A stretch of 64,000 bases of DNA from Polyangiaceae bacterium (lineage in GTDB: Bacteria; Myxococcota_A; Polyangia; Polyangiales; Polyangiaceae). The position numbers were made by a program, and so were the translations under genes. This document shows positions 25,372-36,285 of the stretch, in pieces. How positions within the stretch are numbered: the stretch's first letter is position 1; each line of letters begins with the position of its first letter. The notes beneath the pieces are model-generated. The model was not told where the DNA came from. It did no database searches and saw only the letters and a list, made by a program, of their open reading frames with translations. The stretch covers positions 372,001-436,000 of the forward strand of contig JADJYE010000030.1 of NCBI GenBank assembly GCA_016719945.1. The letters run 5' to 3'.

Positions 25372-26414
25372 GGGAGCTTGCCCTCGGTGGCCATGCTCCA
25401 CAGCTCGCCGGTCGTGAGCACCTTGAGGGCCTCGTCGGCGTTGGGCAGCTCGGAGAGGCGCCTTACGCCGACCTTCTTGTGCTCGTCGCGGTCGAAGACC
25501 CAGACCTCCTCGGGCTTGAGCTCGTCGACGATGTACGGCGAGTGGGTGCTCATCAGGATCTGCAGGCCGGGGTTGTCCTCGGTGAGCTTCCGCAGCGCGG
25601 CGATGAGGTCGCGCTGCGCCTTGGGGTGCAGGCCGGTCTCGACATCGTCGAGGAGGATGAGTGCATCGCCACCCGCCACGGTGGCGACGGTGAGGATCGC
25701 GAGCACGGTGAGGGTGCCCTCGCTCGCGCCGGTTGCGGGAATCCCCTCGCCATCGACGGTGTCGAACAGGATCTCGTGGCCCGTCCAGCTGACCTTGCTG
25801 GCCGGGTTCGGTACGTAGGCGGGGCGAGCGCGCACCCCACGCACGGAAGGGATCACGTTCTGCATATGGTGCACCAGCTCGCGGTGGCCTTCCGGCGCGG
25901 TACACATGAGGTACGCCACGACCGACGCGAGCCCGAGACCGTTGGTCTCGAGGCTCGGCGCCAATGCCTCGGAGTAGCTCGCCCGTCGCAGCTGGGACGG
26001 CTCGAATCGAAAGAAGTGCGCGATCGTCAACGCAGCCCTGAGCGGTGCCGCTTCGGGGGAATCAAGCGCGAGCGTGCGTCCGTCCTGCTCGCTGGAGTTG
26101 GTCAGCTTCCACCCCGTAAGCGGCAACGCCCCGACGATCTTTGCGCGATAGCGGTGGCCGTCGAAACGCCCCGATGCGTCGAGGACGAAGCCGTCGCTAC
26201 CCTTCCTGGCGACATTGTCGGGGGCACGCCCCGTGGGCTCTGCCAGGAGGTCGCGAGGAGCCTCCGCCCCCAGCCGGTGCAGCACATACGCCGCATCCAA
26301 CGCGGACGACTTCCCCACGCCGTTGGGCCCGACGAAGGCGCACAGCGGGCCGAGGCCTTGGATCTCGGTGTTGGTGTGGCTCTTGTAGTTCTTGAGCCGG
26401 AGCGTCTCCATCAT
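25368..26414 (-). CDS. OLD/RecF-like AAA ATPase
   Basis: A 348-residue ABC-type ATPase of the AAA_15/AAA_21 kind. It starts METLRLKNYKSHTNTEI, then Walker A AFVGPNGVGKSSALDAAY, an ABC-signature-like SEGTLTVLAIL, Walker B ALILLDDVETGLHPKAQ and the H-loop LMSTHSPYIVDEL. No long coiled coil is present, so it is a compact OLD-type ATPase rather than an SMC protein. It starts 35 bp after the drmMI stop on the same strand and overlaps the TOPRIM-like gene, so it is probably part of the DISARM transcript. The start may be either of two adjacent ATGs (26414 or 26411). Confidence 0.88.
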   Translation of the reverse strand: MMETLRLKNYKSHTNTEIQGLGPLCAFVGPNGVGKSSALDAAYVLHRLGAEAPRDLLAEPTGRAPDNVARKGSDGFVLDASGRFDGHRYRAKIVGALPLTGWKLTNSSEQDGRTLALDSPEAAPLRAALTIAHFFRFEPSQLRRASYSEALAPSLETNGLGLASVVAYLMCTAPEGHRELVHHMQNVIPSVRGVRARPAYVPNPASKVSWTGHEILFDTVDGEGIPATGASEGTLTVLAILTVATVAGGDALILLDDVETGLHPKAQRDLIAALRKLTEDNPGLQILMSTHSPYIVDELKPEEVWVFDRDEHKKVGVRRLSELPNADEALKVLTTGELWSMATEGKLP

Positions 26415-26449
26415 CGCGCGGTCCTCGCGTGCATCGTAGCAACCCCCCC

Positions 26450-29400
26450 TCAAAACAAGCTCCCCGTCCCACCCTTCGCGGCCTTCTTCGCCGCCCCCTT
26501 CTTCGCGGCGGGCTTCTTCGCCTTCGCAGCGCCCTTGCCCGCGAGCTCCTCTTCCTTGGCGCGCTCGGCGTTGAGCACGTACAGGCGGTCGATGACGGTG
26601 TCCTCGAAGCGCTGCAGCTGGGCGCGCTCGGCGGGGTCGCGCGGGCAATACGGCGGCACGGCGAGGTCGGCCCAGCCGTAGGCGTCGAGCACGGCGCGAT
26701 CCATGGCCTCGTGCAGGCGGCGCAGCTCGAGCACGCGCGGCTCGCTGCTCGCGGGGTCCTTGAGCGCGTTGGTCGTCTTGGTCAGGCCCTGCTGGGTCTC
26801 GACCATGAAGCGGGCGCGCGCGGTGTACAGCGCCTCGCCCGCGGCCTCGAGCGCAGGCAGCACCGCGCGCGGATCGGGCTTCGGGAAGGGGAAGGTCTCG
26901 AAGCAGTCGGACGCGGAGTAGCGCAGGTCGGTCTTCATCGACGACGAAAGCAGGCGCGCCCAGGGCTCGTGCACGCGGGACTGGAGCACGGCGAAGGCGG
27001 TGAAGCGGTGGAGGGGGAAGACGTAGAGCTGCTCGGAGAAGACGCGGTCGGTCGGCTGGAAGGAGATGAGGAGGTGCTTGCTGACGCGCGCGGTGACCAG
27101 GCAGCGCTCGAGGGGGGCGATGGCGGCGTAGAGCGCAGGGGTCCAGCGACCGAACTGCCACCAATGCTTCTTTCGGTGGAGCCCATCGGTGTTGTCCTTG
27201 AGCTTATCCCGCTCCGGCTTCACCTTCTCCAGCACGATGGTGATCAGGTCCGGCCAGCGCTCGGCCTCCTCGAGCGGCAAAGTGCCGAAGCTGATCACGT
27301 AGCGGTCGAAGCTCTGCGTGGGGCTGGAGTTGACCTCCTCGCCGCCGAGGTAGGGGAAGGTCCGCTCGGCGTTGCGCGGGCTCTTCTTCACCAGGGCGGC
27401 GCGCTCGTCGGGTCAGGCGTGAAGCCCATGCCGAGCACGTAGCTGCCGATGAACGCTGCCGATGCATGGGGCGCGAGGGGCACCGCGTCGGCGCGCTCCT
27501 CTCCCGCCTTGAGCCGCGAGTTGATGCTTGGCACCGAGTGCCCGTCGAGCGCCGGCACGAGCCCCTCGCGGACGCGACCGCGGGCGAGGTGGACGAGCGA
27601 GACGGTGACCGCGGCCGCGCCAGGCCAGGGCAGGGTCGGCGTGGCGTCGTACAGCTGCCAGCCGCTGTTCACCAGCGCCTGCAGGCCGGTGGCACGCGTG
27701 TCGCCCTGGGCGATGGTGTTGGTGGCGACCAGGCCCATCGCGCCGTGCTCGCCGAGCAGCGTCGCGGCGCGGCGGAAGAAGTGGGCGGACAGATCGCTGT
27801 TGCCGTGGGCGCCGGGGGAGCACACCTTGAGCCAGTCGAGGAAGCCGGCGGGCGTCGACTCGCCGATGGTGTTCTTGCCGCCGAACGGCGGGTTGCCGAC
27901 CACGCCTTCCATCAGCGCGGCGCCATTGACCACGCCGCCCTGCAGGGGATCGGGGCGCTCCAGGAAGAACACCTCGGGCAGCTCGATCCACCAATGAAAG
28001 GGGGCGAGCTGCTCGCGGGCCGCGTCGACCAGGGCCAGGATCTCCTGGTGGGCGGCCTCCGCGCCTTTGCCCCCGGAGAGCCACAGCTCGGCGAGGTCCT
28101 TGCGGCGCTCGCGCACGCGCTCGCGAGCGGCGTCCTTGTCCTTCGCGAAGAAGGCGCCGACGCACAGGTCGGCCACGACGCGCACCTTGTCGATGGCCTG
28201 CTGGCTGAACTCGAACAGGCGGCGCTTCTCGGCCTGCCCCGCGGCGTCGTCGTGGTCGGCCTGGCGCTGCAGCTCCTGACGCAGCTCGACGGCCTGGTCC
28301 AGCGCGTCCTGCAGCAGCGCCTCGAAGGTCTCCACTTGCCGCTCCGGCGCCCAATGAAAGGCGGCGATCTGCTTGAAGTCGAGGCCGACCAGGCTGTCGC
28401 CGTGGCGCAGGGCGTGGTCCACGAAGGAGAAGGGGCGCTCGCGGTCCATGGTGACCAGCCACAGCGAGAGCTTGGCCAGCTCGACCGCGGCGGGGTTCTT
28501 GTCGACCCCATAGAGGCAGGTCTCGGCGACGAGGCGGCGGGCGTGCAGGTGCGCGTCGCCATAGAGCTCGACGACGTGGGCCAGCTCGCCGCTGCGCGTC
28601 CAGGCGGCCACGATCTCGTTTGCCAGCTCGCGGCAGGTGGCGACCAGGAAGGCGCCGGAGCCCATGGCGGGGTCGCAGATCTTGAGCTGGAGGATCTGCT
28701 CGGGCGTGCGCTCGGGGCCGAGGCAGGCGAGCAACGGCTCGAGGGTGCGGCGCACGACCTTCTCGGTCAGCGAGCGCGGGGTGTAGGGGCTGCCGGTGCG
28801 GCGGCGCGCCTCGCTCGGCTGCAGCACGACACGACCGGCGTCGGCCTTGTGGCGGGCCCTGTCGGCCTTGGGACCTTGCGCGTGCGCGGCCAGCGCCTCG
28901 TGGACCGCGGTCAGGTCTTTTCCGGCCTCTTTGAGCGCCCGCTCGAGGGCCTGGGCAGGGCCCGGGTTGAGGCCACACTCCTCCTTGAGCAGCTTGGCGC
29001 GATCGGTCGCCGAGAGGGAGGCGGCGCGCGCCGCCTCGAGCCACACGCCATAGGGGCCGATGCGCGCCGCGGGGCTCTCGAGGCGCAGGGCCTGGTAGCC
29101 CATGAGCGACTCGTACACGCTGCCGATCTGCTCCACGTCGAGGGCGCGATAGCTGAGGCGCTGCCCCTGGAACACGACCAGGCGGTGCAAGACGCGGTGC
29201 ACCGTGCCGTCGTCGAGGCTCGGCGGGCGCGCGGCGGAGCGGGCGCTGGCGTCGGCGACCGCGGCGGTCCACCCCGGCTGGCCGCCTTCGAGGAAGGGGT
29301 AGGCGTTGGGATCGAAGAGCCGCCCTTTGCGCGGCGGCAGGTGAAGGCTGCCGTGCCGCGCGCCGTAGTAGACGGCGCGGAACAGCGAGAGCAGCTGGCC

Positions 29401-30279
29401 GTACGCGCCGAAGCGGTGGTGCATGCTCTCGGGGTGGGCGCCGGCGTCCTCCGACAGGCGGGCGTACAGGCCGAACAGGCCGAGGTGCTCGGCGTACGTC
29501 GGGTGCTCGACCGGGAGCAGGCTGTTGTCCTCCGCGTACAGCAGGAAGACGAGGCGCAGCACGACCGAGAGCACGCCCTGATAGAAATGGTCGTGCTCTT
29601 GCTCGAGCGCGGGGCGGAGCCAGTCGAGCTGATCGCCCGCGGCGTCGCGCTGGGCGGCGGCCTCGAAGCCGGCCACCAGCAGCTCGACCGCCTCGAACAC
29701 CTGCTTGGCGAGGGCGTCGGTGACGTCGGCCTGGCGGCGCCGGCTCTCGGCCAGCAGGCCCTCGAGGGTGTGCTCGGCGGAGGCGCTGTGCGCGCGGCGG
29801 GCCGAGAGCAACAGATCGAGGGCGGCGAGGATGGGGCGGCCCGAGGGCTCGCGCAGCTCCTTCAGGCGAAAGGTGAGGTGGCCCGTCGTCTCGCCCGGCG
29901 GGGCGTAGACCAGGCGCAGCTCCTCGCCATTGCACAGCAGGCCGATCGACACGCCGGTGTGGCGCAGCAGGCGCTCGAGCTTGGCGGTCGGCGGGTAGCG
30001 CCAGGGGCCGCTCGCGTCCTCCGCGGGCAGCTCGGCGCGCGGGACGAGCATGCCGGGAACGCCATAGCCGAGGAAGCGCTGAAAGAAGCCCTGCAGGCTG
30101 GAGAAGACGCGGGCGCCGTGGCGGTCACACAGCTCGGCCTCGAGCGCCGAGGAGAGCTCGGCGCGCACGTCGGGGGCGATCTGCGCGTCGGCGAGCACCG
30201 GCACGCTGAGGACCAGGCCGTGGATCGGCTGCACCAGGCCGAGCCACTCCTCGTGGAAGCGCCGCTGGCGGTCGTTCAC
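26450..30279 (-). CDS. drmMI: DISARM adenine methyltransferase DrmMI (one-base frame break near 27406)
   Basis: About 1,276 residues in two frames. The first 960 carry SAM motif I ICDPAMGSGAFLVATCREL and catalytic motif IV VVGNPPFGGKN, that is, an N6-adenine (gamma-type, Eco57I-like) methyltransferase. The frame ends at FTPDPTSAPPW. Restoring one C in the CCC run near 27,406 gives GFTPDPDERAALVKKSPRNAERTF and continues into the second frame (FPYLGGEEVNSSPTQSFDRY, typical target-recognition region, then a Lys/Ala-rich tail). It starts GTG 30279, overlapping the drmD stop (GTGA). DrmMI is the class 1 DISARM methylase that marks host DNA. The break would remove the C-terminal recognition part if real. 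Confidence 0.9.
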
Positions 30280-33200
30280 GTGAGCGCCTCCGGGATCATG
30301 ACCACCAGGCCGATCGGCGTGAGCCGGTGCATGCGCACGTCATACAGGGCCTCGATCGCGGCCGGCTCGGAGACGAGCTCGCTCGCCAGCGCCTCACGGC
30401 GGTGCGCGAGGTGCTTGAGATCGAGATCGAGCTGGCGGCGCTGGTCCTTGTCTTTCAGATCGAAGAGGCCAGGCTGGCGCAGGCGGGCGTCGGCGGCGCC
30501 GATGGCCTCGCGCTGGTGCTCGAGCAGGGCTCGCAGCTCCTGGCTCTCCTTGCGGGCTCGCTCGGACAGGCCGCGCTTGGCGTCGGCGATCAGCGCGTCG
30601 GCCTCGGCCTCGAGCTGCGGCCAGAGCGCGGCGAACAGGGTGGGGGCGTGCGCGCGCACGCGGGCCTGGTGCGTCTCGTTTGGCGCGGGCGCGCCGGCGG
30701 CGAGCAGGCGCTCGGCGAGGGCGACCGCGCCCGCGGCGGTGACGCGGTCTTTGTAGGGGGCGACGGCGCTCGCCTCGCCGGACCACGCGCCGGCGAGCGG
30801 GACGATCTGATCGTGCAGGCGCGCAGCGCCGGCGCCGAACAGCGTCAAGCGGGCGAAGGCGACCACGCGCGTGACGCTCTCGTCGGGCGCGACGAGCGCC
30901 GTGAAGCGCGACAGATCGTGGGCGCCGAAGCCCTGCGCCAGGAAGCGATCGAGGACGCGCTTCACCACCGGGTGCGCGAGGTGCAGCTGCTCGGCGTCCT
31001 CGCTGAGGCGGGTGAGGGGGTGGAAGGTGACCGGCTTCGGCGGGCGCTCGCGCCAGGCATAGAACGCCTCGTCTCGCCCGCGCGGGGGGCGCAGGGTGTC
31101 GAGGGTCGCCGCCCAGCTGGGGTCGAGCTTGGGCAGGGTGAAGGTGGGGCGGCCGTCGCTGGTGGTGCCGGCGGGCTCGAGCGGGCCGGCGCCCGCGAGG
31201 GAGAGGCCGATCTCGACCACCCCGCGCAGGCTCTCGGGCGCGACCTCCAAGGTCTTTCTGGAGGCCTCGAGCCGGCGGCCTGCGCGCTCGACCTCCGCGC
31301 GCACCGCCTCGAGATCGCGGCGCTGGGCCTCGAGCTCTCGCTCGACGGCGGCGGCGCGATCGTCCTCGCCGAGCTTGTCGACGGCGGCGGCGGTCTTCTG
31401 CGTGATGCCGCCCGCGAGGGCCGCGTCGAGCTGCGCGAGCACCACCGCGCCCAGCGAGCCGAGCTGCCGCTCGATGACGCCGACCTTGCGCACGACCGTG
31501 GATAGGACCTGATCTTCCACGCGCGCGGGGACGACGAAGTAATGGCAGCGGACCTCCTCCTCCGGCTGCAGGGTGCGATCGATGCGGCCATTGCGCTGCT
31601 CGAGCCGAGAGGGGTTCCAGGGGATATCGACGTGGAACAGATCGGCGCAGTGGGCCTGAAGGTTCACGCCCTCGCGCGCGGCGTCGGTGGCGACCAGGAT
31701 GCGGGCCGGGTGCTCCCTGGGGTCGCTGTTGAAGGCGCGCTGCACCTCCTCGCGGCGGTCGTCCCCCATGCCGCCGTGGAACTGGAGGACGCGCTCCTCG
31801 GCGCGATCGGTGCCCTCGAGCGCGGCGCTGAGCAGCGAGACGAGGTAGCGCTTGGTGTCGGCGTATTCGGTGAACAGGATGACGCGCCGCTCGGACCACG
31901 CGCGCGAGGCCGCGTCTTTCGGGCCCGGGCGGCCGACGCCAGGGCACAGGTGCTCGCGCAGCCAGGCGAAGAGCGCGAGGGCCTTGGCGTCCGGGGCGCG
32001 GCGCGCCCGCTCGCCGAGGGCACGCAGCGGGGGACGCCGGCGCGCACAGCTCGGTGTAGCGGGCGAGCTTTTCGGCCAGCAAGAGCTCGAGCGGCGGCCC
32101 CTCGCCGAGCGCGCGCGCGACGGGGGCCTGAAGCTCGCCGGTCTCCGCGTCGCTCGCGGTCTCCTCGGCGCGCCAGCGGCCTCCCTCGTGGTGCAGGGCG
32201 ATCTCCACCAGCAAGCGCCGCGGGAAGCGCTCGACCCCGAGCTTGCGCAGATCGCGCTTCAGGCGGCGCACCATGATGGGTGCGAGGTCCTTCTTGCCGT
32301 CGACCTCGATGCCGCGGGAAAATCGCGCGGGGTCGAGGATCTCGAGCAGCGCGCTGAAGCTGTTCGAATGGCCGTTGTGCGGCGTGGCGCTCAGGAACAG
32401 GCGGTTGTCGAAGCGCGGCGCCAGGTCGCGGATCGCGCGCGTGATGTCGGTGTCGGTCGCGTACTTGCTGGCCGAGGCGGGCGCGGCGACGTGCGCCTCG
32501 TCGAGGATGAGCAGGCCCTTGCGCGCGCGATCTCCGAGGTGCTGCAACAAAGGGTCGCGGTACTCGGGCCGGCGCAAGAGGGCGTGGGAGACGATGAAGC
32601 GCGGGAAGGTGCTCCACGGGTTGGTGCCGAAGCCACGCTCTTGCCGCCGGTACGAGACGAACTGGCGCGTCATCACCTCGAAGCGCAGCCCGAAGCGGCG
32701 CTGCATCTCGCCCTGCCATTGCAGGCACAGGGGTGAGGGGCACACCACCAGCACGAAGCTCGCCTGCTGGCGCAAGATCAGCTCCTGCAGCACGAGCCCG
32801 GCCTCGATCGTCTTGCCCAGGCCGACGTCGTCGGCGATGAACAGGTTCGCCCGCGGCAGCTCGAGCGCCTTCATCAGCGGCGTGAGCTGGTGGGCCATGA
32901 GCTTGATGCCGGCGCGGAACGGCGCCTGGAAGCGCGTCGCGTCGGCGGCGGAGACGGCGCTCCATTTCAGGGCGTGCAAGTACGCGCCGAAATGCGCGGG
33001 TGGATCGAGGCGCGACGCCTCCCCGAGGCCGTGGGTCTCGGGCGCGATGACGCGCGCGCCCAGCTCGAGATCCCACACCACGTGCAGGGAGCGGCCGGGG
33101 TCGTCGTCGTCGAGGCACACCAGCTTCACGAGGGGCGACTCGCCGGGCTCGCCGAGCGTCACATCCTCCACCAGCCACTGCCGGTGCCGGGCCGCGACGA

Positions 33201-33537
33201 CCTGGCCCTGCTGGGGGAGCCCGTCGGCAGCCGGCGCGGGGAGGCGCAGCGACGCAGGCCCCGCGTCGAGCCCGGCGGCGGTCAGTAGCTGGGCGATGAG
33301 GTCCAGGCGCGACCGCGAGCTCGCCTCCAGCGTGTGCTTCTTGCACACCGCGCGCAGCTCGTCCCGGCCCAGCTCGCGCAGCACCGCGGGCAGCTGCGTC
33401 TTCACGTGGCTCGCCACGCGGCGCGCGAGCTTGTCCTTGCCGGCGCTGCCCTCGCGCACCTCGCAGCCGAAGACGCGGCACAGATCGGTGAGGCGCGCCT
33501 CCGTCAGGACGGACAGGACCGACTCGGTCGTGAGCAT
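30276..33537 (-). CDS. drmD: DISARM SNF2-like helicase DrmD (one-base frame break at 32029-32033)
   Basis: About 1,087 residues. The first frame has NLFIADDVGLGKTIEAGLV (Walker A), LLILDEAHVAAP (DEAH) and FLSATPHNGHSNSFSALLE, an SNF2/RapA-type ATPase. After TELCAPASP the sense continues in the second frame (LRALGERARRAPDAKAL, then ILVATDAAREGVNLQAH and PWNPSRLEQRNGRIDR, helicase lobe 2). One extra C, in the G5 run at 32029-32033 of the plus strand, explains the shift. DrmD defines class 1 DISARM. It is the first gene of the operon; the ATG is at 33537, with 120 bp to a divergent HNH gene that presumably contains the promoter. Confidence 0.92.
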
Positions 33538-33657
33538 GGCCGGGCGGAGGCTAACAGGAGGGGTGAGCGGTTGGGCGAGTGAGGGCTGGAGGCCTCACCT
33601 TGGCTTGGGGCGAAGCTTGGCTTGGGCCTACTTCCGGGCGTCGGTACGATCGGGATC

Positions 33658-34365
33658 GTGGCCAGCCGGTCGGACAAGAAGAAGGCGAGGGCTGCGTCGA
33701 GGGAGAGGCGTCCGCCGATAGGCCCAGAGCTTGCGCGGAGAGTCCGGCAGCGGTGTGGATTCGGCTGCGTGGTCTGCGGGGATGCTCTGTTCGACCTCCA
33801 CCACGAGCCTCCCTACAACGAGGAGCGCGGTCACCGAGAAGAGGACCTCATTTGCTTATGCGACAAGCACCATCGGCGCGCTGGGACCACGCCGCCGCTG
33901 CTAACACGCGAAGAGGTCTTGGAATGGAACGCGAACCCGTGGTGCCAGCGCGAGGGGGCCACGAAGCCGGAGGCGTGTCGCTTCGGGGGTGACGAGTTTC
34001 GCATGCGCTTCGGGTCGTTCTCGTTCGTGGCTGAAGAGGCTCGAGGTGGAATGACGGTGTTTGAGCTTGCTGGCAAACCGGTGCTGGCATTGACCTTCCG
34101 GAACGGTAGGCCGGTCTTGACGCTGGAGCTCTACAACAAGCTGAGGCGGCGCGTTCTTCACATCGATGAGAACCAATTGTCCTTCCGCGCCGACAACTAT
34201 GACGTGGAATGGAAAGACAACCTCATCACGGTAAGAACGGGCTTCCGACAGCCCATCCTCCTTGAGTTGGCGTTGGTACCGCCGAGCGAGATTCACATCC
34301 GCAAGGGCTTTCTCTCCTATCGGTGCGGGTCTCATCGTGACGTCGATGCTCGGCACTTTTCATAG
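33658..34365 (+). CDS. Small HNH nuclease-like protein, divergent from drmD
   Basis: About 235 residues from GTG 33658. The HNH/McrA-like zinc domain is near the N-terminus: RQRCGFGCVVCGDALFDLHH, then a second pair ICLCDKHH. The remaining 150 residues are beta-rich (FSFVAEEARGGMTVFEL, LALTFRNGRPVLTLEL, RVLHIDENQLSFRAD), like an effector-sensing C-terminal domain, family not recognised. Its base composition is visibly lower in GC than its neighbours, suggesting separate acquisition. The last codons overlap the stop of the ISKra4-type transposase remnant (34360-34362), so its 3' end may have been altered by that insertion. The 120 bp shared with drmD have no other feature. Confidence 0.65.
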   Translation: MASRSDKKKARAASRERRPPIGPELARRVRQRCGFGCVVCGDALFDLHHEPPYNEERGHREEDLICLCDKHHRRAGTTPPLLTREEVLEWNANPWCQREGATKPEACRFGGDEFRMRFGSFSFVAEEARGGMTVFELAGKPVLALTFRNGRPVLTLELYNKLRRRVLHIDENQLSFRADNYDVEWKDNLITVRTGFRQPILLELALVPPSEIHIRKGFLSYRCGSHRDVDARHFS

Positions 34366-35700
34366 CGGCGCCGCTCGTAGCGGGACGACGTTATTCAGGA
34401 GCGTGACCTCCGTTCGGTACGCTGCAGCGAGCATCGCCCAGGCATGATCGAAGCGTTCGCTCTGCCCAGCCCCTCAGGTTGAGGATGGCCTGGCCGCCCT
34501 CCTTGCCCCAGCGCATTCCGCTCTGCTTCATCCGCTGGGTGACGAGCGTCTTGCATGCAGCCTCCGTGACGCCGGTGCCGATCGGCAAACCCTGCTCGCG
34601 CAACTCGGCGTATCGCATGCGGTCGCGGCGCTTGCGGAAGTAGGCCAGTTCTTGGCGACGTCCGTCTTGCCGGGGTGCTTGTTCCGCAATAGGTCAGCGC
34701 GCGAATGACCTTCGTCACTCCCTCCGGGTCTTCGAGCAGCACGTGGCGCAGGTCCGCGAACTTGCGCCGGCTCTCCACCGTGCCGACGCCGTAGGGCGGC
34801 TGCAATGGCGTCGTTCAGATGCTCGGCCGCGTGGAAGAAGTCCACGACCTCGACTCCATCGGGAACTTCGTTGTGCAAGAACGTCCAGTTATCGATGGCA
34901 CCGTCGGCGGCTTTGACGACCCGCAGGTCGGACGCTGGTCGAGCGCGCACTTCAGTTCCGCGAGCAGCGACTTCTTCAGGCTTGCCTTGTGCGGCTCCGG
35001 CATGCGGGCCATTCGCACGGCGGCGAGGCAATCGCCGTCTTGGTCGTAGAAGGACAGCGTCGCGCAGCCCCACCTCGCGGTAGCCAGCCGGGCCCTTGGT
35101 GATCTGGCCGCGCGCGGCGGTCTTCGCCTTCTTCTCAACCGCGCCGCCATCGTTCATGGGCGCCAAGACACCGTCGAGGCTCACCATCACCGTCGTGGCG
35201 TGCTCCGGCACGATCATCGCGTCGCGCAGCTCGGCCTCGAAGCTCGCCCGGTCATCGTTCACGCGCTCAGCCAGCTCCTTCGGGAGCCGGTCGAGCGTCG
35301 ACTTCGACGGGGCCATGTTACCCATCCGTCGAAACAGGTCCTCGCCCGTCTTGGGCGTCATCTGCCGCCGACCCAGGCGGCCTGGCTGGCTGCGTGAGGC
35401 GTCCAGAATCCGCCGACGATGCCGACCCCGAGATCCATCGGCACGACCGACCGCTCAGCAGGGTCGGACCGGTCCTGTACAGCGTGCGCATCACCGACAC
35501 GGGTCCCGCAGCAGTCATGTACGTCTGCTCCGAGCGAACGACGCGACGCAACGTGCTTCCGTGCACGAAGATGGCCTCCGCGTCGACGTCGGCGCGCCCG
35601 GGTCTTCGGCGAGCAGCTCGCGCTCGACTTCCTGCAGGCTTTGGTGAAGGCGCGCCTCGAACGCTTCAGACGTCTCCTTGGGGCCCCGGCTCGCACTCCG
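34360..35700 (-). pseudogene. ISKra4-family transposase, multiply frameshifted
   Basis: Pieces in different minus-strand frames assemble into one transposase: EAFEARLHQSLQEVERELL, VVRSEQTYMTAAGPVSVMRT, MTPKTGEDLFRRMGNMAPS, VMVSLDGVLAPMNDGG, ATLSFYDQDGDCLAAVRMAR, NEVPDGVEVVDFFHAAEHL, IGTGVTEAACKTLVTQRM, RWGKEGGQAILNLRGWA and finally QSERFDHAWAMLAAAYR...NNVVPLRAAPL with its stop at 34360-34362. The order and motifs are those of ISKra4-type transposases. At least four frame changes are needed, so this is a real relic rather than one read error. Element ends are not clear; the right boundary is approximate. Confidence 0.8.
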
Positions 35701-35795
35701 GCATCGTCGAGGATGCGCCAGATCAGCCGCAACGACTTTGGCCCGGCCTCACGCTGGTGCCTGGGAACAGGGCGGGCTTGGTCGCGGTCTGTGTC

Positions 35796-36104
35796 ATGCG
35801 CTGGAAACATCAGTGGTTCGCCACAAATTCCCGCGTGGCCGAAAACTCCGACGGACGGCGTCAGGATCAGATCTGCACCCTCTCCTATCGCGGTGTCTGG
35901 GTGGAGGTCACTCCCCGTCTTTGGAGGAGGCCTGATGGAACCTGGACAGGCGGGATCAGGCTCCCGAACGGCGGAGCGCTGTGCGGGGGTGACGACGACG
36001 CCGAGATCCGGTTCGCCGCCGCGGCGCGGGAGAACGTCGCGATCCGAATCGATGAGACTGCGCGCGGGGTGGCCGTAGACCATCCCGGTCAGCCGCAGCG
36101 CTGA
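35796..36104 (+). CDS. Possible small hypothetical protein
   Basis: A 102-residue open frame from ATG 35796. It includes TLSYRGVWVEVTPRLWRRP and RLPNGGALCGGDDDAE, which look protein-like (beta strands, then a charged helix), but codon use (AGG, GGA, CCT) is unlike the neighbours. It lies between the ISKra4 relic and Rpn copy 2, in a 590-bp stretch (about 35700-36285) with no other convincing gene. It may be a laterally acquired relic. Confidence 0.3.
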   Translation: MRWKHQWFATNSRVAENSDGRRQDQICTLSYRGVWVEVTPRLWRRPDGTWTGGIRLPNGGALCGGDDDAEIRFAAAARENVAIRIDETARGVAVDHPGQPQR

Positions 36105-36219
36105 AGCCTCACCGCCCAGTCTCACTCAACCACGACAGCGGTCGCGGTGCGCGCGTTGTGCATCTACTACCTCCCGACGAGCGCCGTGGGTCTCCGCACC
36201 ACGGTCGCACCACGTGTGG

Positions 36220-36239
36220 CACGATTCCGCGGAATCGTC
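36220..36239. repeat. 20-bp palindrome, copy 3 (18-bp perfect core)
   Basis: ACGATTCCGCGGAATCGT is perfect at 36221-36238. It lies about 45 bp beyond the 3' end of Rpn-like copy 2 and is followed by CACGCCGGTG, similar to the CACTCCGGTG after copy 4, so some flanking sequence is shared. Confidence 0.85.
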
Positions 36240-36285
36240 ACGCCGGTGAATGTGGTGGGGCTCTGTCACCACGGTGATCCGTCCC

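Noticed and set aside
27388..27391. drmMI as two separate coupled genes (TGA/GTG overlap)
   Set aside because: The residues on the two sides join into one family-like sequence if a single C is added, and the C-terminal part has no independent start signal; a frame break in one gene fits better.
27466..30756. Plus-strand open frame of about 1,096 codons opposite drmMI
   Set aside because: Its translation is an Ala/Val/Gly/Glu-rich antisense artefact; the minus strand carries methylase motifs in order.
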